Positions 14,070 to 21,480 of a stretch of DNA of 25,737 nt are shown here, piece by piece. The number at the start of each line of letters is the position of its first letter. The stretch's first letter is position 1. The DNA is taken from assembly GCA_029780415.1 (NCBI GenBank), contig JAKOYN010000017.1:1-25737 (forward strand), read 5' to 3'. The notes beneath the pieces are model-generated. The model saw only the letters and a list, made by a program, of their open reading frames with translations. It ran no database searches and was not told where the DNA came from. The position numbers were made by a program, and so were the translations under genes. The DNA is from RXIX01 sp003989075. Its GTDB lineage: Bacteria; Pseudomonadota; Gammaproteobacteria; Competibacterales; Competibacteraceae.

Positions 14070-15956
14070 TCAGGGCCGATCACCGCGCAGTGCCACCACC
14101 CGTTCGCGCAGGAGCGCCGAAGTCGCCTGTTCCGCCGGCACCGGCTCACCGACTACCAGTTCGATCCGTGACCAGAACCGGCGCGGCACTGCCGCCATCG
14201 GTTTTCCGCCATAACGGCGACTGAAAAAGCTGCCCCACAGGCCGCGCAAGGCCATCGGCACCACCGGCACCGGCGTGCGCTGAATAATCCGCTCGATACC
14301 GGCCTTGAATACCCCGATTTCGCCATCATCGGTCAGGCGCCCTTCCGGGAAAATACCGACGACCTCGCCCTCTTCCAGATAACGGGCCACCCGATCATAA
14401 GCCTGTTCCAGAATCTGCGGATTCTCACGCAGCGACGCAATCGGAATCGCGCCCGCAGTGCGGAACACGAAATTCAGCAGCGGAATTTTGAAAATCTGGT
14501 GATCCATCACAAAACGCACTGGCCGCCGACAGCAGCCAATCACCACCAGCGCATCCATATAGCTGACATGATTGCACACCACCACGGCCGGCCCCTGCGC
14601 GGGAATCTGCTCCAGGCCCTCGGTTTTAAGTCGATAACCGACATTGACCAGAATCCAGACGATAAAGCGCATCAGGAATTCCGGCACCAGGGCGAAGATA
14701 TAGATCGCCACGGCCGCATTAAAAATCGCCATCACCAGCAGAACCTGCGGGATACTCAAACCCCGATCAAGCAGCACCACCGCAATCAGCGCTGCCGCAA
14801 CCATAAAAATGGCATTGAGAATATTGTTGCCCGCAATGACCCGCGACAAATGACTCGGCTCGCTACGTTGCTGCACCAGTGCATACAGCGGCACGATATA
14901 AATACCGCCAAAGGTGCCAATCAGGATCACATCCAGCACCACCCGCCAACTGCCGGGCTCAGCCAGAAAGGCCAGCATGCCCAGCAATTCGCCACTCGGC
15001 GGCGTCGCCGGCGTGGCCAGAAACAGGTCAACGCCAAACACGGTCAGACCAATGGCGCCAAACGGCACCAGACCAATTTCCACCATCCGCCCGGACAGCC
15101 GTTCGCACAGCAGCGACCCGATGCCAATGCCAATCGCGAACAGCGTCAGCAACAGAGTCACCACATGTTCGCCACCCCCCAGGCTGAACTTGGTGAAATT
15201 GGGTAATTGCGCCAGATAAACGCTGCCAAGAAACCAGAACCAGGAAATCCCCAGTACCGATTGAAACACGGTGAAGTTCTGATACGTGAACTTGAGAATG
15301 CGCCAGGTCTCGCTGGCCGGATTCCAGTTGATTTTCAGATCGGGTGCAGCCGGCGCAGCCGGTGGTATCCACTGGCTGCTGAGCAGTCCAAGCACGGCAA
15401 TGATCACGACTGCACAGGACACCCATAGATGACCCTGTGGCTGGGCAATCAGAATGCCACCGAGCAGCGTACCCAGCAGAATGGCCATATTGGTCCCCAT
15501 TTCGATCCAGGCATTGCCGCCCACCAGTTCCTCGGGCTTCAGGTGCTGGGGCATGATGCTGTACTTGACCGGCCCAAACAGAGTCGAATGAAAGCCCATC
15601 ATGAACAGCATGGCAATCAGCATGGGCACGCTGTTGAGCAGAAAACCCGCTGTCGCGCCGAGCATGATGATGATTTCCAGAAACTTGACCCAGCGGATAT
15701 AGCGCGATTTCTCGTATTTATCGGACAGTTGCCCGGCGGTAGCCGAAAACAGGAAGAACGGCAGCACGAACAGTCCAGCGGCCAGATTGATCAGCAGACT
15801 GGAACGATTGGGATCGGCTGAGGCTATCTGGAAGGCAATCAGAATGATCAGGGCGTTCTTGAATACATTGTCATTGAATGCACCTAGAAACTGGGTAATG
15901 AAGAACGGCAGAAAGCGCCGTTCCTGCAACAGCGTGAATTCATTGTCATGAGCCAT
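14070..15956 (-). CDS. Two-domain lysophospholipid transporter (LplT-like MFS) and PlsC acyltransferase fusion
   Basis: 628 residues from ATG 15956. Residues about 1-420 are an MFS transporter of the LplT type, beginning FLPFFITQFLGAFNDNVFKN and with SDKYEKSRYIRWVK in the loop between helices 2 and 3. Residues about 430-628 are a PlsC-type acyltransferase with NHVSYMD (the HX4D catalytic motif, about 462) and FPEGRLT (about 537). The likely role is to flip lysophospholipids inward and re-acylate them. Many bacteria have a larger fusion with an acyl-ACP synthetase (Aas) domain added; that third domain is absent here and nothing nearby supplies it. A TTG at 15989 would extend the N-terminus by 11 residues; the ATG has GGAG 11 bases upstream. 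Confidence 0.9.
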   Translation of the reverse strand: MAHDNEFTLLQERRFLPFFITQFLGAFNDNVFKNALIILIAFQIASADPNRSSLLINLAAGLFVLPFFLFSATAGQLSDKYEKSRYIRWVKFLEIIIMLGATAGFLLNSVPMLIAMLFMMGFHSTLFGPVKYSIMPQHLKPEELVGGNAWIEMGTNMAILLGTLLGGILIAQPQGHLWVSCAVVIIAVLGLLSSQWIPPAAPAAPDLKINWNPASETWRILKFTYQNFTVFQSVLGISWFWFLGSVYLAQLPNFTKFSLGGGEHVVTLLLTLFAIGIGIGSLLCERLSGRMVEIGLVPFGAIGLTVFGVDLFLATPATPPSGELLGMLAFLAEPGSWRVVLDVILIGTFGGIYIVPLYALVQQRSEPSHLSRVIAGNNILNAIFMVAAALIAVVLLDRGLSIPQVLLVMAIFNAAVAIYIFALVPEFLMRFIVWILVNVGYRLKTEGLEQIPAQGPAVVVCNHVSYMDALVVIGCCRRPVRFVMDHQIFKIPLLNFVFRTAGAIPIASLRENPQILEQAYDRVARYLEEGEVVGIFPEGRLTDDGEIGVFKAGIERIIQRTPVPVVPMALRGLWGSFFSRRYGGKPMAAVPRRFWSRIELVVGEPVPAEQATSALLRERVVALRGDRP

Positions 15957-15989
15957 GCGGCGAAGGTCTCCGGCAAACGGACGAATCAA

Positions 15990-17066
15990 TCAGGATGCGG
16001 TGATACGGATCGGCGAAGAACCCGGCAAGGTCTCGATCAGGCCCGGGCCAAGCAATTGCGCCGGGGTGTAATAGCCACCGGCGGGCGTATTCGACAACAG
16101 GTATTCTGCCACCGCCAGGGCACCCTGCACCGTCACATCATAGCCGTTGGCAGTCTGCAGGAAGCCGGTTTTACACACACCGGCATCATTCACGACCTCT
16201 CCCCAGACCCAGGTGGGCGTGCGCTGACGGCGTTCGGCATCGGGACCGCGCACGGTAGCGGCAATGCGGCGCTTGAGCAGGGCTTGCACCACGGGCAGAC
16301 CGAGCAATGGCCGCAGCACCGGCAGCCAGCGGCGCCAGCGCAACAGGGCCGGTGCTGCCGGCACATAGGTTTCAATATGCGCGATCCCGGTGCTGTAAAA
16401 TGCAGTAGCGACATCGCCCCAGGGAATGGTCATGGCGGTTTTCGTGCCGCGACCAAAATCGATTGGGCGCAGTTTCCATAGCGGCGCGACCGTGAGCAGC
16501 CGCCCGTCGCGGCGAATTCGCCCACCCTTGCCCAGACCTTCGACCAGAGTTTTCGCCGTGCCGGGACTGAAGCCGGAATGCGAATCGAAGCCCAGCGCCA
16601 GATGGCTTGCATCCGGCAAGGCCGCCTTGAGCGCGACCGCCAGGCAATCGGTAGGAATCACGTCGAAACCGACGCCCGGACAGAGCACACTGCCTGCCGC
16701 GCGCGCAGCGGCATCGCGACCGTGCAGCGCCTCGAATACGTCGATTTCGCCGGTGATGTCCAGATAATGCGCCCGTGCCTGCACACAGGCATCAGCGAGG
16801 GGCGCGGCAGTTGCGGAAAACGGTCCGGCACAGTTCAGCAGCAGCGCCATGCCGGTCAGAGCGTCCGTCATCGCTCCATCATCACCCGGCGCGAATATCC
16901 GGTACTCGCAACCGAGTTCCCGCGCCAGGGGCGCGATGCGGTCCACCGTGCGCCCAGCCAGCACCGGCCTTAAGCCGCGCCGTTGCGCCTCGCGGGCGAT
17001 CAGTTCACCGCTGTAGCCATTGGCGCCGTAAATCAGCCATTGCACTCGACCGTTGTGATTTAACAT
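15990..17066 (-). CDS. Saccharopine dehydrogenase-like NAD(P)-binding oxidoreductase
   Basis: 358 residues from ATG 17066, with GGGAGA upstream at good spacing. The N-terminal Rossmann motif is IYGANGYSGELIA (about 11-23), followed by LAGRTVDRIAPLARELG. LLNCAGPFSATAAPLADAC and HYLDITGE are diagnostic of the saccharopine dehydrogenase-like / trans-acting enoyl reductase group. Members reduce C=C bonds in lipids or polyketides, or have unknown substrates. The next gene downstream (33-base gap, same strand) is a phospholipid acyltransferase fusion, which favours a lipid-related substrate; that is inference. The frame is open far upstream, to 17606, but that stretch is antisense to a membrane-protein gene and lacks a family-like sequence. 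Confidence 0.88.
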   Translation of the reverse strand: MLNHNGRVQWLIYGANGYSGELIAREAQRRGLRPVLAGRTVDRIAPLARELGCEYRIFAPGDDGAMTDALTGMALLLNCAGPFSATAAPLADACVQARAHYLDITGEIDVFEALHGRDAAARAAGSVLCPGVGFDVIPTDCLAVALKAALPDASHLALGFDSHSGFSPGTAKTLVEGLGKGGRIRRDGRLLTVAPLWKLRPIDFGRGTKTAMTIPWGDVATAFYSTGIAHIETYVPAAPALLRWRRWLPVLRPLLGLPVVQALLKRRIAATVRGPDAERRQRTPTWVWGEVVNDAGVCKTGFLQTANGYDVTVQGALAVAEYLLSNTPAGGYYTPAQLLGPGLIETLPGSSPIRITAS

Positions 17067-17096
17067 GCGGGTGTTCTCCCTGCAGGCCTGTTCTGC

Positions 17097-17119
17097 CTGC
17101 GCAGCGATATTGCGCAGCG
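17097..17119. promoter_or_regulatory. Candidate operator: inverted and direct repeat in a divergent intergenic region
   Basis: CTGCGCA (17097-17103) and TGCGCAG (17111-17117) are perfect inverted arms around a 7-base spacer. Because TGCGCA is itself a palindrome, the same bases also form two direct copies of TGCGCAGCG (17098-17106 and 17111-17119), 13 bp apart. It lies 31 bases upstream of the oxidoreductase ATG, in the 138-base gap between divergent genes. A dimeric regulator could bind here. No promoter was assigned with confidence on either strand. Confidence 0.4.
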
Positions 17120-17204
17120 GTGGCAGGCTGCGTCCATACTTGTGGGTAGCACACTCCTGAACGCTATGCAGGCAACCGCCCATGCAAAAACTGGACTTTA
17201 AACC

Positions 17205-18194
17205 ATGCGCTCCAGCACCCGCGACCTGTTGACCTGCGAAGTGACCGACTGGCATCAGCGTGGCCTGATTGACCGCGCCCTGCTCGATACCCTGTTGCTG
17301 CGCTACGCAAGTCGCGACCGCTTCATGACCGCGCTGCTGAAATGGCTGGGGCTGTTCGCCATCTTCCAGCTTGGGCTGGCAGTGCTGGCCTTTATCGCTC
17401 TGATGACGGATTCGGCGCTGTTCGCGGCGCTGCTGCTGGGCGTGGTGAGCATGGTGCTGGGGTGGCTTGGCATTCGTCTGGCCACCGACCCGCGCCAGCG
17501 CTACCCCTTCAGCGGTGCAGTGCTGGTGACTGCCAGTCTGGCCGCCGTGTTTGGCACCGGCCTGCTGCTGGAGATTGCCCTGCAGGGCGACAGCGCCGGG
17601 ACACACGTGCCGCTGCTGCTGCTACTGACTGGCGGTCTGGCGGCGCTGACCGCCTATGCCTATCACCTGCGTTGGCCTCTGCTGCTGGCGCTGCTGCTGA
17701 TTTTTCACGGCCTCGGCGCCTGGTCGGCCTATGGCGGCCAGGGCGTCTATTTCGCTGCCATTCAGGATGAACGGTCGATGGCCGTGATAGCGTTGGTCAC
17801 GATCCTGCTCGGTCTCGGCCATGAACGGTGGCTGGAATGCGGGCCCCTGCGGCGCTGTGCCGGCTTTGGCGGCCTGTATCTGATTTTCGGCCTGCTGTAT
17901 CTGAACCTGTCGCTGTGGTTCCTGAGTCTGGGTTCGTCCGGTCAGGTGCTGGGCTGGGTGCTGCTGTTCACGGCGGCGGGCATCGCACAGATCGTGGCCG
18001 GGGCGCGCCTGCACGATGGGCGTCTGAGCGGTTTTGGCATTGTGTTCCTGGCGATCGATCTATACACGCGCTTTTTCGAACATTTCTGGGATCGACTATC
18101 CGCCGGTCTGTTCTTCCTGCTGGCGGGTGCACTGGCCATGCTGCTCGGCTATCTGTTCGAACGGCAGGCACAGACCACGGAGCACAGATCTTGA
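17205..18194 (+). CDS. DUF2157-like polytopic membrane protein (first of a pair)
   Basis: 329 residues. A short cytosolic N-terminal segment (LLTCEVTDWHQRGLIDRALL) resembles the helical DUF2157 start 'W...G.I'. About nine or ten hydrophobic segments follow, and the C-terminus (FLAIDLYTRFFEHFWDRLS, then FFLLAGALAMLLGYLFERQ) matches what I know of DUF2157 membrane proteins. The function of the family is unknown. The ATG at 17205 has only a weak GGA upstream. Its stop overlaps the TTG start of the next gene (TTGA), so the two are translationally coupled. The two proteins share layout and N-terminal pattern and probably arose by duplication. Confidence 0.8.
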   Translation: MRSSTRDLLTCEVTDWHQRGLIDRALLDTLLLRYASRDRFMTALLKWLGLFAIFQLGLAVLAFIALMTDSALFAALLLGVVSMVLGWLGIRLATDPRQRYPFSGAVLVTASLAAVFGTGLLLEIALQGDSAGTHVPLLLLLTGGLAALTAYAYHLRWPLLLALLLIFHGLGAWSAYGGQGVYFAAIQDERSMAVIALVTILLGLGHERWLECGPLRRCAGFGGLYLIFGLLYLNLSLWFLSLGSSGQVLGWVLLFTAAGIAQIVAGARLHDGRLSGFGIVFLAIDLYTRFFEHFWDRLSAGLFFLLAGALAMLLGYLFERQAQTTEHRS

Positions 18195-19210
18195 ATCCGC
18201 AATCCCGCAATCGCGCTGTGCGCCGCGAACTGGATGCTCTGCTGCGCGAGGGGATTCTAGATAGCGCGACCCATCAGCACCTGCGTCAGGATTATCCCCT
18301 CAGCGGCTGGGACTGGCGTTCGCTGGGACGCTGGTTTCTGCTGTTTGGCGCAGTCAGCGTCATGGCCGGGCTGGCGATTCTGGGCCACACGCTGTTCGAG
18401 TTCACCCTGGAAAAGCTGGCGCTGCTGCTCGGCGTAGCCATGCTGGCCAGTTTCGGCGGCGGTCAGTGGCTCAAACGCAACCGGCCCCTGCTGGTCTGGA
18501 GCGGGTTGAGCCTGGAACTGCTCGGTGGCCTGCTGCTGATTGGCCTGAGCTTTACCCTGGGCGCACTGTATGCAACAGGTTCTGGCAATTGGCCGGCGCT
18601 GCTGCTGATTGACCTGCTGCTGCTGATTGGTCTGAGTTATGCGCTGGGCAATGTGCTGCTGCTGGTGCTAAGCGCGGTGGTGTTTTTCTGCTGGTTCGGC
18701 GGTTTCACCGGTTATGCCTCGGGCTGGGGCGCATACTGGTTCGGCATGAATTATCCGCTGCGTTTCCTGGCGGCGGCGCTGGCCATGATCGCGATCGCGG
18801 TGATTCACGGGCAGAGTGAATCCGGACCGCTGGCGCCCTATCGGGGCTTCTTCAAGGTCTGGTTGTCGACGGGACTGTTCTTTGCTGAAATGGCCCTGTG
18901 GCTGCTGGCGCTGTTTGGCAATTTCGATCTGGATAGCGGCTGGCATATGGCCAGCGCCGCCGAACTGCTGCTGTTCAATACGCTATGGGCGGCATTGAAT
19001 CTAGCACTGATTGGTCTGGGCGCGCGATCGGCAATGCCCATGCTCAGCGGCTATGGCATAACCTTTCTGGTCATTCAGGGCTATACGCTGTTCTTTGCCC
19101 ACTTGGCCGAGCATCTCGGTCTGCTGCTCAGCCTGCTATGCACCGGCGGCAGCGCGCTGACCTTAACTCTCTGGATCGAGAAATGGCGGCAAGCGCGACA
19201 GCTTTCATAA
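18191..19210 (+). CDS. DUF2157-like polytopic membrane protein (second of a pair)
   Basis: 339 residues from TTG 18191, which overlaps the previous stop as TTGA; GGAG (18179-18182) lies 8 bases upstream and supports this start. The N-terminal helical segment RRELDALLREGILDSATHQHL is typical of DUF2157. After it come about ten hydrophobic segments and a short basic C-terminus (IEKWRQARQ). The open frame continues back to 17828 but only as antiphase sequence inside the first gene. No transporter signature or charged catalytic motif stands out in the membrane part. Function unknown. The cyclase-like gene begins 42 bases after its stop on the same strand with no terminator between. Confidence 0.82.
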   Translation: MNPQSRNRAVRRELDALLREGILDSATHQHLRQDYPLSGWDWRSLGRWFLLFGAVSVMAGLAILGHTLFEFTLEKLALLLGVAMLASFGGGQWLKRNRPLLVWSGLSLELLGGLLLIGLSFTLGALYATGSGNWPALLLIDLLLLIGLSYALGNVLLLVLSAVVFFCWFGGFTGYASGWGAYWFGMNYPLRFLAAALAMIAIAVIHGQSESGPLAPYRGFFKVWLSTGLFFAEMALWLLALFGNFDLDSGWHMASAAELLLFNTLWAALNLALIGLGARSAMPMLSGYGITFLVIQGYTLFFAHLAEHLGLLLSLLCTGGSALTLTLWIEKWRQARQLS

Positions 19211-19252
19211 AGCGGCCATAGATTCCATCTTCATCCAATCAGGAGCGCCACC

Positions 19253-20146
19253 ATGAGTCTGGAATATGCCGAATTCATTCATCCCGGTCATCTCATGTTT
19301 TTTATCGAAGCAGCGCAGGTCTTCAACTGCCATATCCTGGTGCGCAAGACCGGGCGCGCCACGATCAGTTGGATAGGCAGGCGCGGCTATACCGGCAAGC
19401 GCGCCGACATGAAAGCCAAGACCGCCAATCTGGATGTCGGGCACTATTCAACAGCGGGCCTTGTATGTTCGCCGCTCCTGCGTCCCGAAGCATTCACGGC
19501 CAATCGCCTCGGAGATGCCCGCAAGGAATGGCTGAAAAGTTGCCATTTGATCACCGTACCACCCAATGGATTCGACGATGACCGGCAACCAATCGGCTGT
19601 CATACGCCCTACATGCTGCAGACCAACCCGCAGCATCGGCATTATGGCTGTGTCGCGCTGGTCGAAATGGGTTTACTGGTGCCGCGTTATGTTCATGGCG
19701 ATTATGATCTCTATGCGCTCATTCCCGCCAATCAGCCCTTTGATCCAACGAAACTCTCCGTGCGCCAATCCAGTCTGGTTTCAACCATGTCGCCACAAGG
19801 TCTGAGCATGAACGAACGGGCGCGCATGCCGACGATGAATCTGCAACACAACCATGACTCGCTTCCTGCCAGTCTGATCCCGCATGGACAAACGCACACA
19901 TCGGTGCTGAATTTTGAAGGTCCGTTATCCTTTCAGGTAGCGAATTACATCAATGTCCGCATTTGCAATACCAGCCCGGACCTGCTGGGCGCCTTGATGG
20001 TCAATCATGGCGAACAGGTTAATATTGGAGCAAAGGGCCTGACCTGTGAACCGGTGCTTGCCATCATGTCCAGACAACGCCATGGTCAATCGGCCTGCAT
20101 CCTGAACACGCAGGAGGCGCATGAGGAGTTCTACAGGAATGCCTGA
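19253..20146 (+). CDS. Class II nucleotidyl cyclase-like protein (CyaA/edema factor/ExoY catalytic pattern)
   Basis: 297 residues; AGGAG (19241-19245) lies 7 bases before the ATG. I read the catalytic signature of class II adenylate cyclase toxins in the correct order: R31 (HILVR), K49 and K56 seven residues apart (TGKRADMKAK), STAGLV like their QAG(Y/F)I, D150-Y-D152 (GDYDLYALIP; ExoY has ADYDLF, CyaA ADIDMF), and NHGEQVN (H252, E254, N257; CyaA HGTEQNN). The Glu-Asn spacing is conserved but there is one residue fewer after His. It is shorter than ExoY, with about 30 residues fewer between the Lys and Asp motifs. No signal peptide, RTX repeats or membrane segment is visible. GC looks lower than in neighbours. 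Activity, substrate and any activator are unknown. Confidence 0.7.
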   Translation: MSLEYAEFIHPGHLMFFIEAAQVFNCHILVRKTGRATISWIGRRGYTGKRADMKAKTANLDVGHYSTAGLVCSPLLRPEAFTANRLGDARKEWLKSCHLITVPPNGFDDDRQPIGCHTPYMLQTNPQHRHYGCVALVEMGLLVPRYVHGDYDLYALIPANQPFDPTKLSVRQSSLVSTMSPQGLSMNERARMPTMNLQHNHDSLPASLIPHGQTHTSVLNFEGPLSFQVANYINVRICNTSPDLLGALMVNHGEQVNIGAKGLTCEPVLAIMSRQRHGQSACILNTQEAHEEFYRNA

Positions 20147-20229
20147 GTCTCATTCATAAAAGTGGCGCAACACTCCACAGGAAATGCCTCGTTCGATTAA
20201 ACTTTCGACATGACCCGGAGAATTGCATC

Positions 20230-21480
20230 GTGCGCCTGTTGCACACTTCGGACTGGCATCTTGGCCAGACCCTGCTTGATTTCGACCGCAGTTACGAGCA
20301 CCAGTGCTTTCTCGACTGGCTGCTCGATACCCTGGACAATGAACAGATTGATGCACTGCTGATTGCCGGCGACATCTTCGATAATCCCAATCCGTCCGCC
20401 GCAGCACAAAAACAGTTCTACCGCTTTCTCAGCAGCGCCAAACAGCGCCTGCCCCACCTGCATACGGTGATCATTGCCGGCAATCACGATTCACCAGGAC
20501 GCCTGGAAGCCCCGGCACCCCTGCTCGATGAACTTGACGCCACGCCGATCGGCTACATCACGCGCGATGCCGAACAGCGCATCGAACTGGATCGCCTGGT
20601 CGTACCGCTGCGCAATCGCCAGGGTGCAATTGCGGCCTGGTGTCTGGCGATTCCTTTCCTGCGTCCCGGCGATGTCCCGAAAATCGATACCCCGGGCGAT
20701 GCCTATCTGGATGGCGTCCGCGCTCTGTATCGGCAGGCACTGGATCAGGCCCTGACGCGCCGGCAACCCGATCAGGCGCTGATTGCCCTGGGTCACTGCC
20801 ATATGCACGGTGGCGAAGTGTCCAAGGATTCCGAGCGGCGCATCGTCATTGGCGGCGCCGAAGCCCTGTCAGTGGATACCTTCGATCCAGACCTGGCCTA
20901 TGTCGCCCTCGGCCATTTGCACCGCGCCCAGCGGGTCGGCAATCAGGAGCGGGTGCGCTATTGCGGCAGTCCGTTGCCCCTGTCCTTCAGCGAAATCGAC
21001 TATCGCCATCAGGTGCTGCGCATCGAACTTGACGGCGCGGCATTGCGTGAGGTCGTTGCCCTGCCGGTGCCGCGCCCGGTGGAGCTGCTGCGCATTCCCG
21101 CGCAGCCGGCGTTATTTGACGACGTTGTTCTGCCCGAACTGCAGGCCCTGGCACTGCCCGAGCGGCCGCACGCGCAGCAGCCCTATCTGCAGGTGCGGGT
21201 GCTGAAAACTGCGCCGGAACCGGGCCTGCGCGCCCGGGTTGAAAGCGCGCTGCACGGCAAGCCCGTGCGACTGGCCGGCATCGAAACCCATTACCCCAGC
21301 AGTGGCCCGGCCAATGCCGAGCGCCCGCAATCGCTCGATGAACTGCGGCAACTGCAGCCGGATGACATTTTCCGCCAACTCCATCAGCGCAAATACACTG
21401 CAGAACCCGATAAGGCACTGCTGGCCGCCTTCACCGAATTGCTGTCGGGCATTGATATTGCTCCGGAGTCCTCGCAATGA
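20230..21480 (+). CDS. sbcD: DNA repair exonuclease SbcCD, nuclease subunit SbcD
   Basis: 416 residues starting at GTG 20230; GGAG (20217-20220) lies 9 bases upstream. The Mre11-type phosphoesterase motifs are complete: TSDWHLG (D8, H10), AGDIFDN (D48), AGNHDSPGR (N85-H86), then GHCHMHG and GHLHRAQ. With SbcC it forms a nuclease that cuts DNA hairpins and protein-blocked or cruciform ends in the cytoplasm. The stop overlaps the sbcC start (ATGA at 21477-21480), so translation is coupled. The 83-base gap before it shows no clear terminator or promoter, so read-through from the upstream operon is possible. Confidence 0.96.
   Translation: MRLLHTSDWHLGQTLLDFDRSYEHQCFLDWLLDTLDNEQIDALLIAGDIFDNPNPSAAAQKQFYRFLSSAKQRLPHLHTVIIAGNHDSPGRLEAPAPLLDELDATPIGYITRDAEQRIELDRLVVPLRNRQGAIAAWCLAIPFLRPGDVPKIDTPGDAYLDGVRALYRQALDQALTRRQPDQALIALGHCHMHGGEVSKDSERRIVIGGAEALSVDTFDPDLAYVALGHLHRAQRVGNQERVRYCGSPLPLSFSEIDYRHQVLRIELDGAALREVVALPVPRPVELLRIPAQPALFDDVVLPELQALALPERPHAQQPYLQVRVLKTAPEPGLRARVESALHGKPVRLAGIETHYPSSGPANAERPQSLDELRQLQPDDIFRQLHQRKYTAEPDKALLAAFTELLSGIDIAPESSQ

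Noticed and set aside
17067..17606. N-terminal extension of the oxidoreductase frame
   Set aside because: The extension is antisense to the first DUF2157-like gene and is Gln/His-rich; the ATG at 17066 has a good ribosome-binding site and begins the Rossmann domain.
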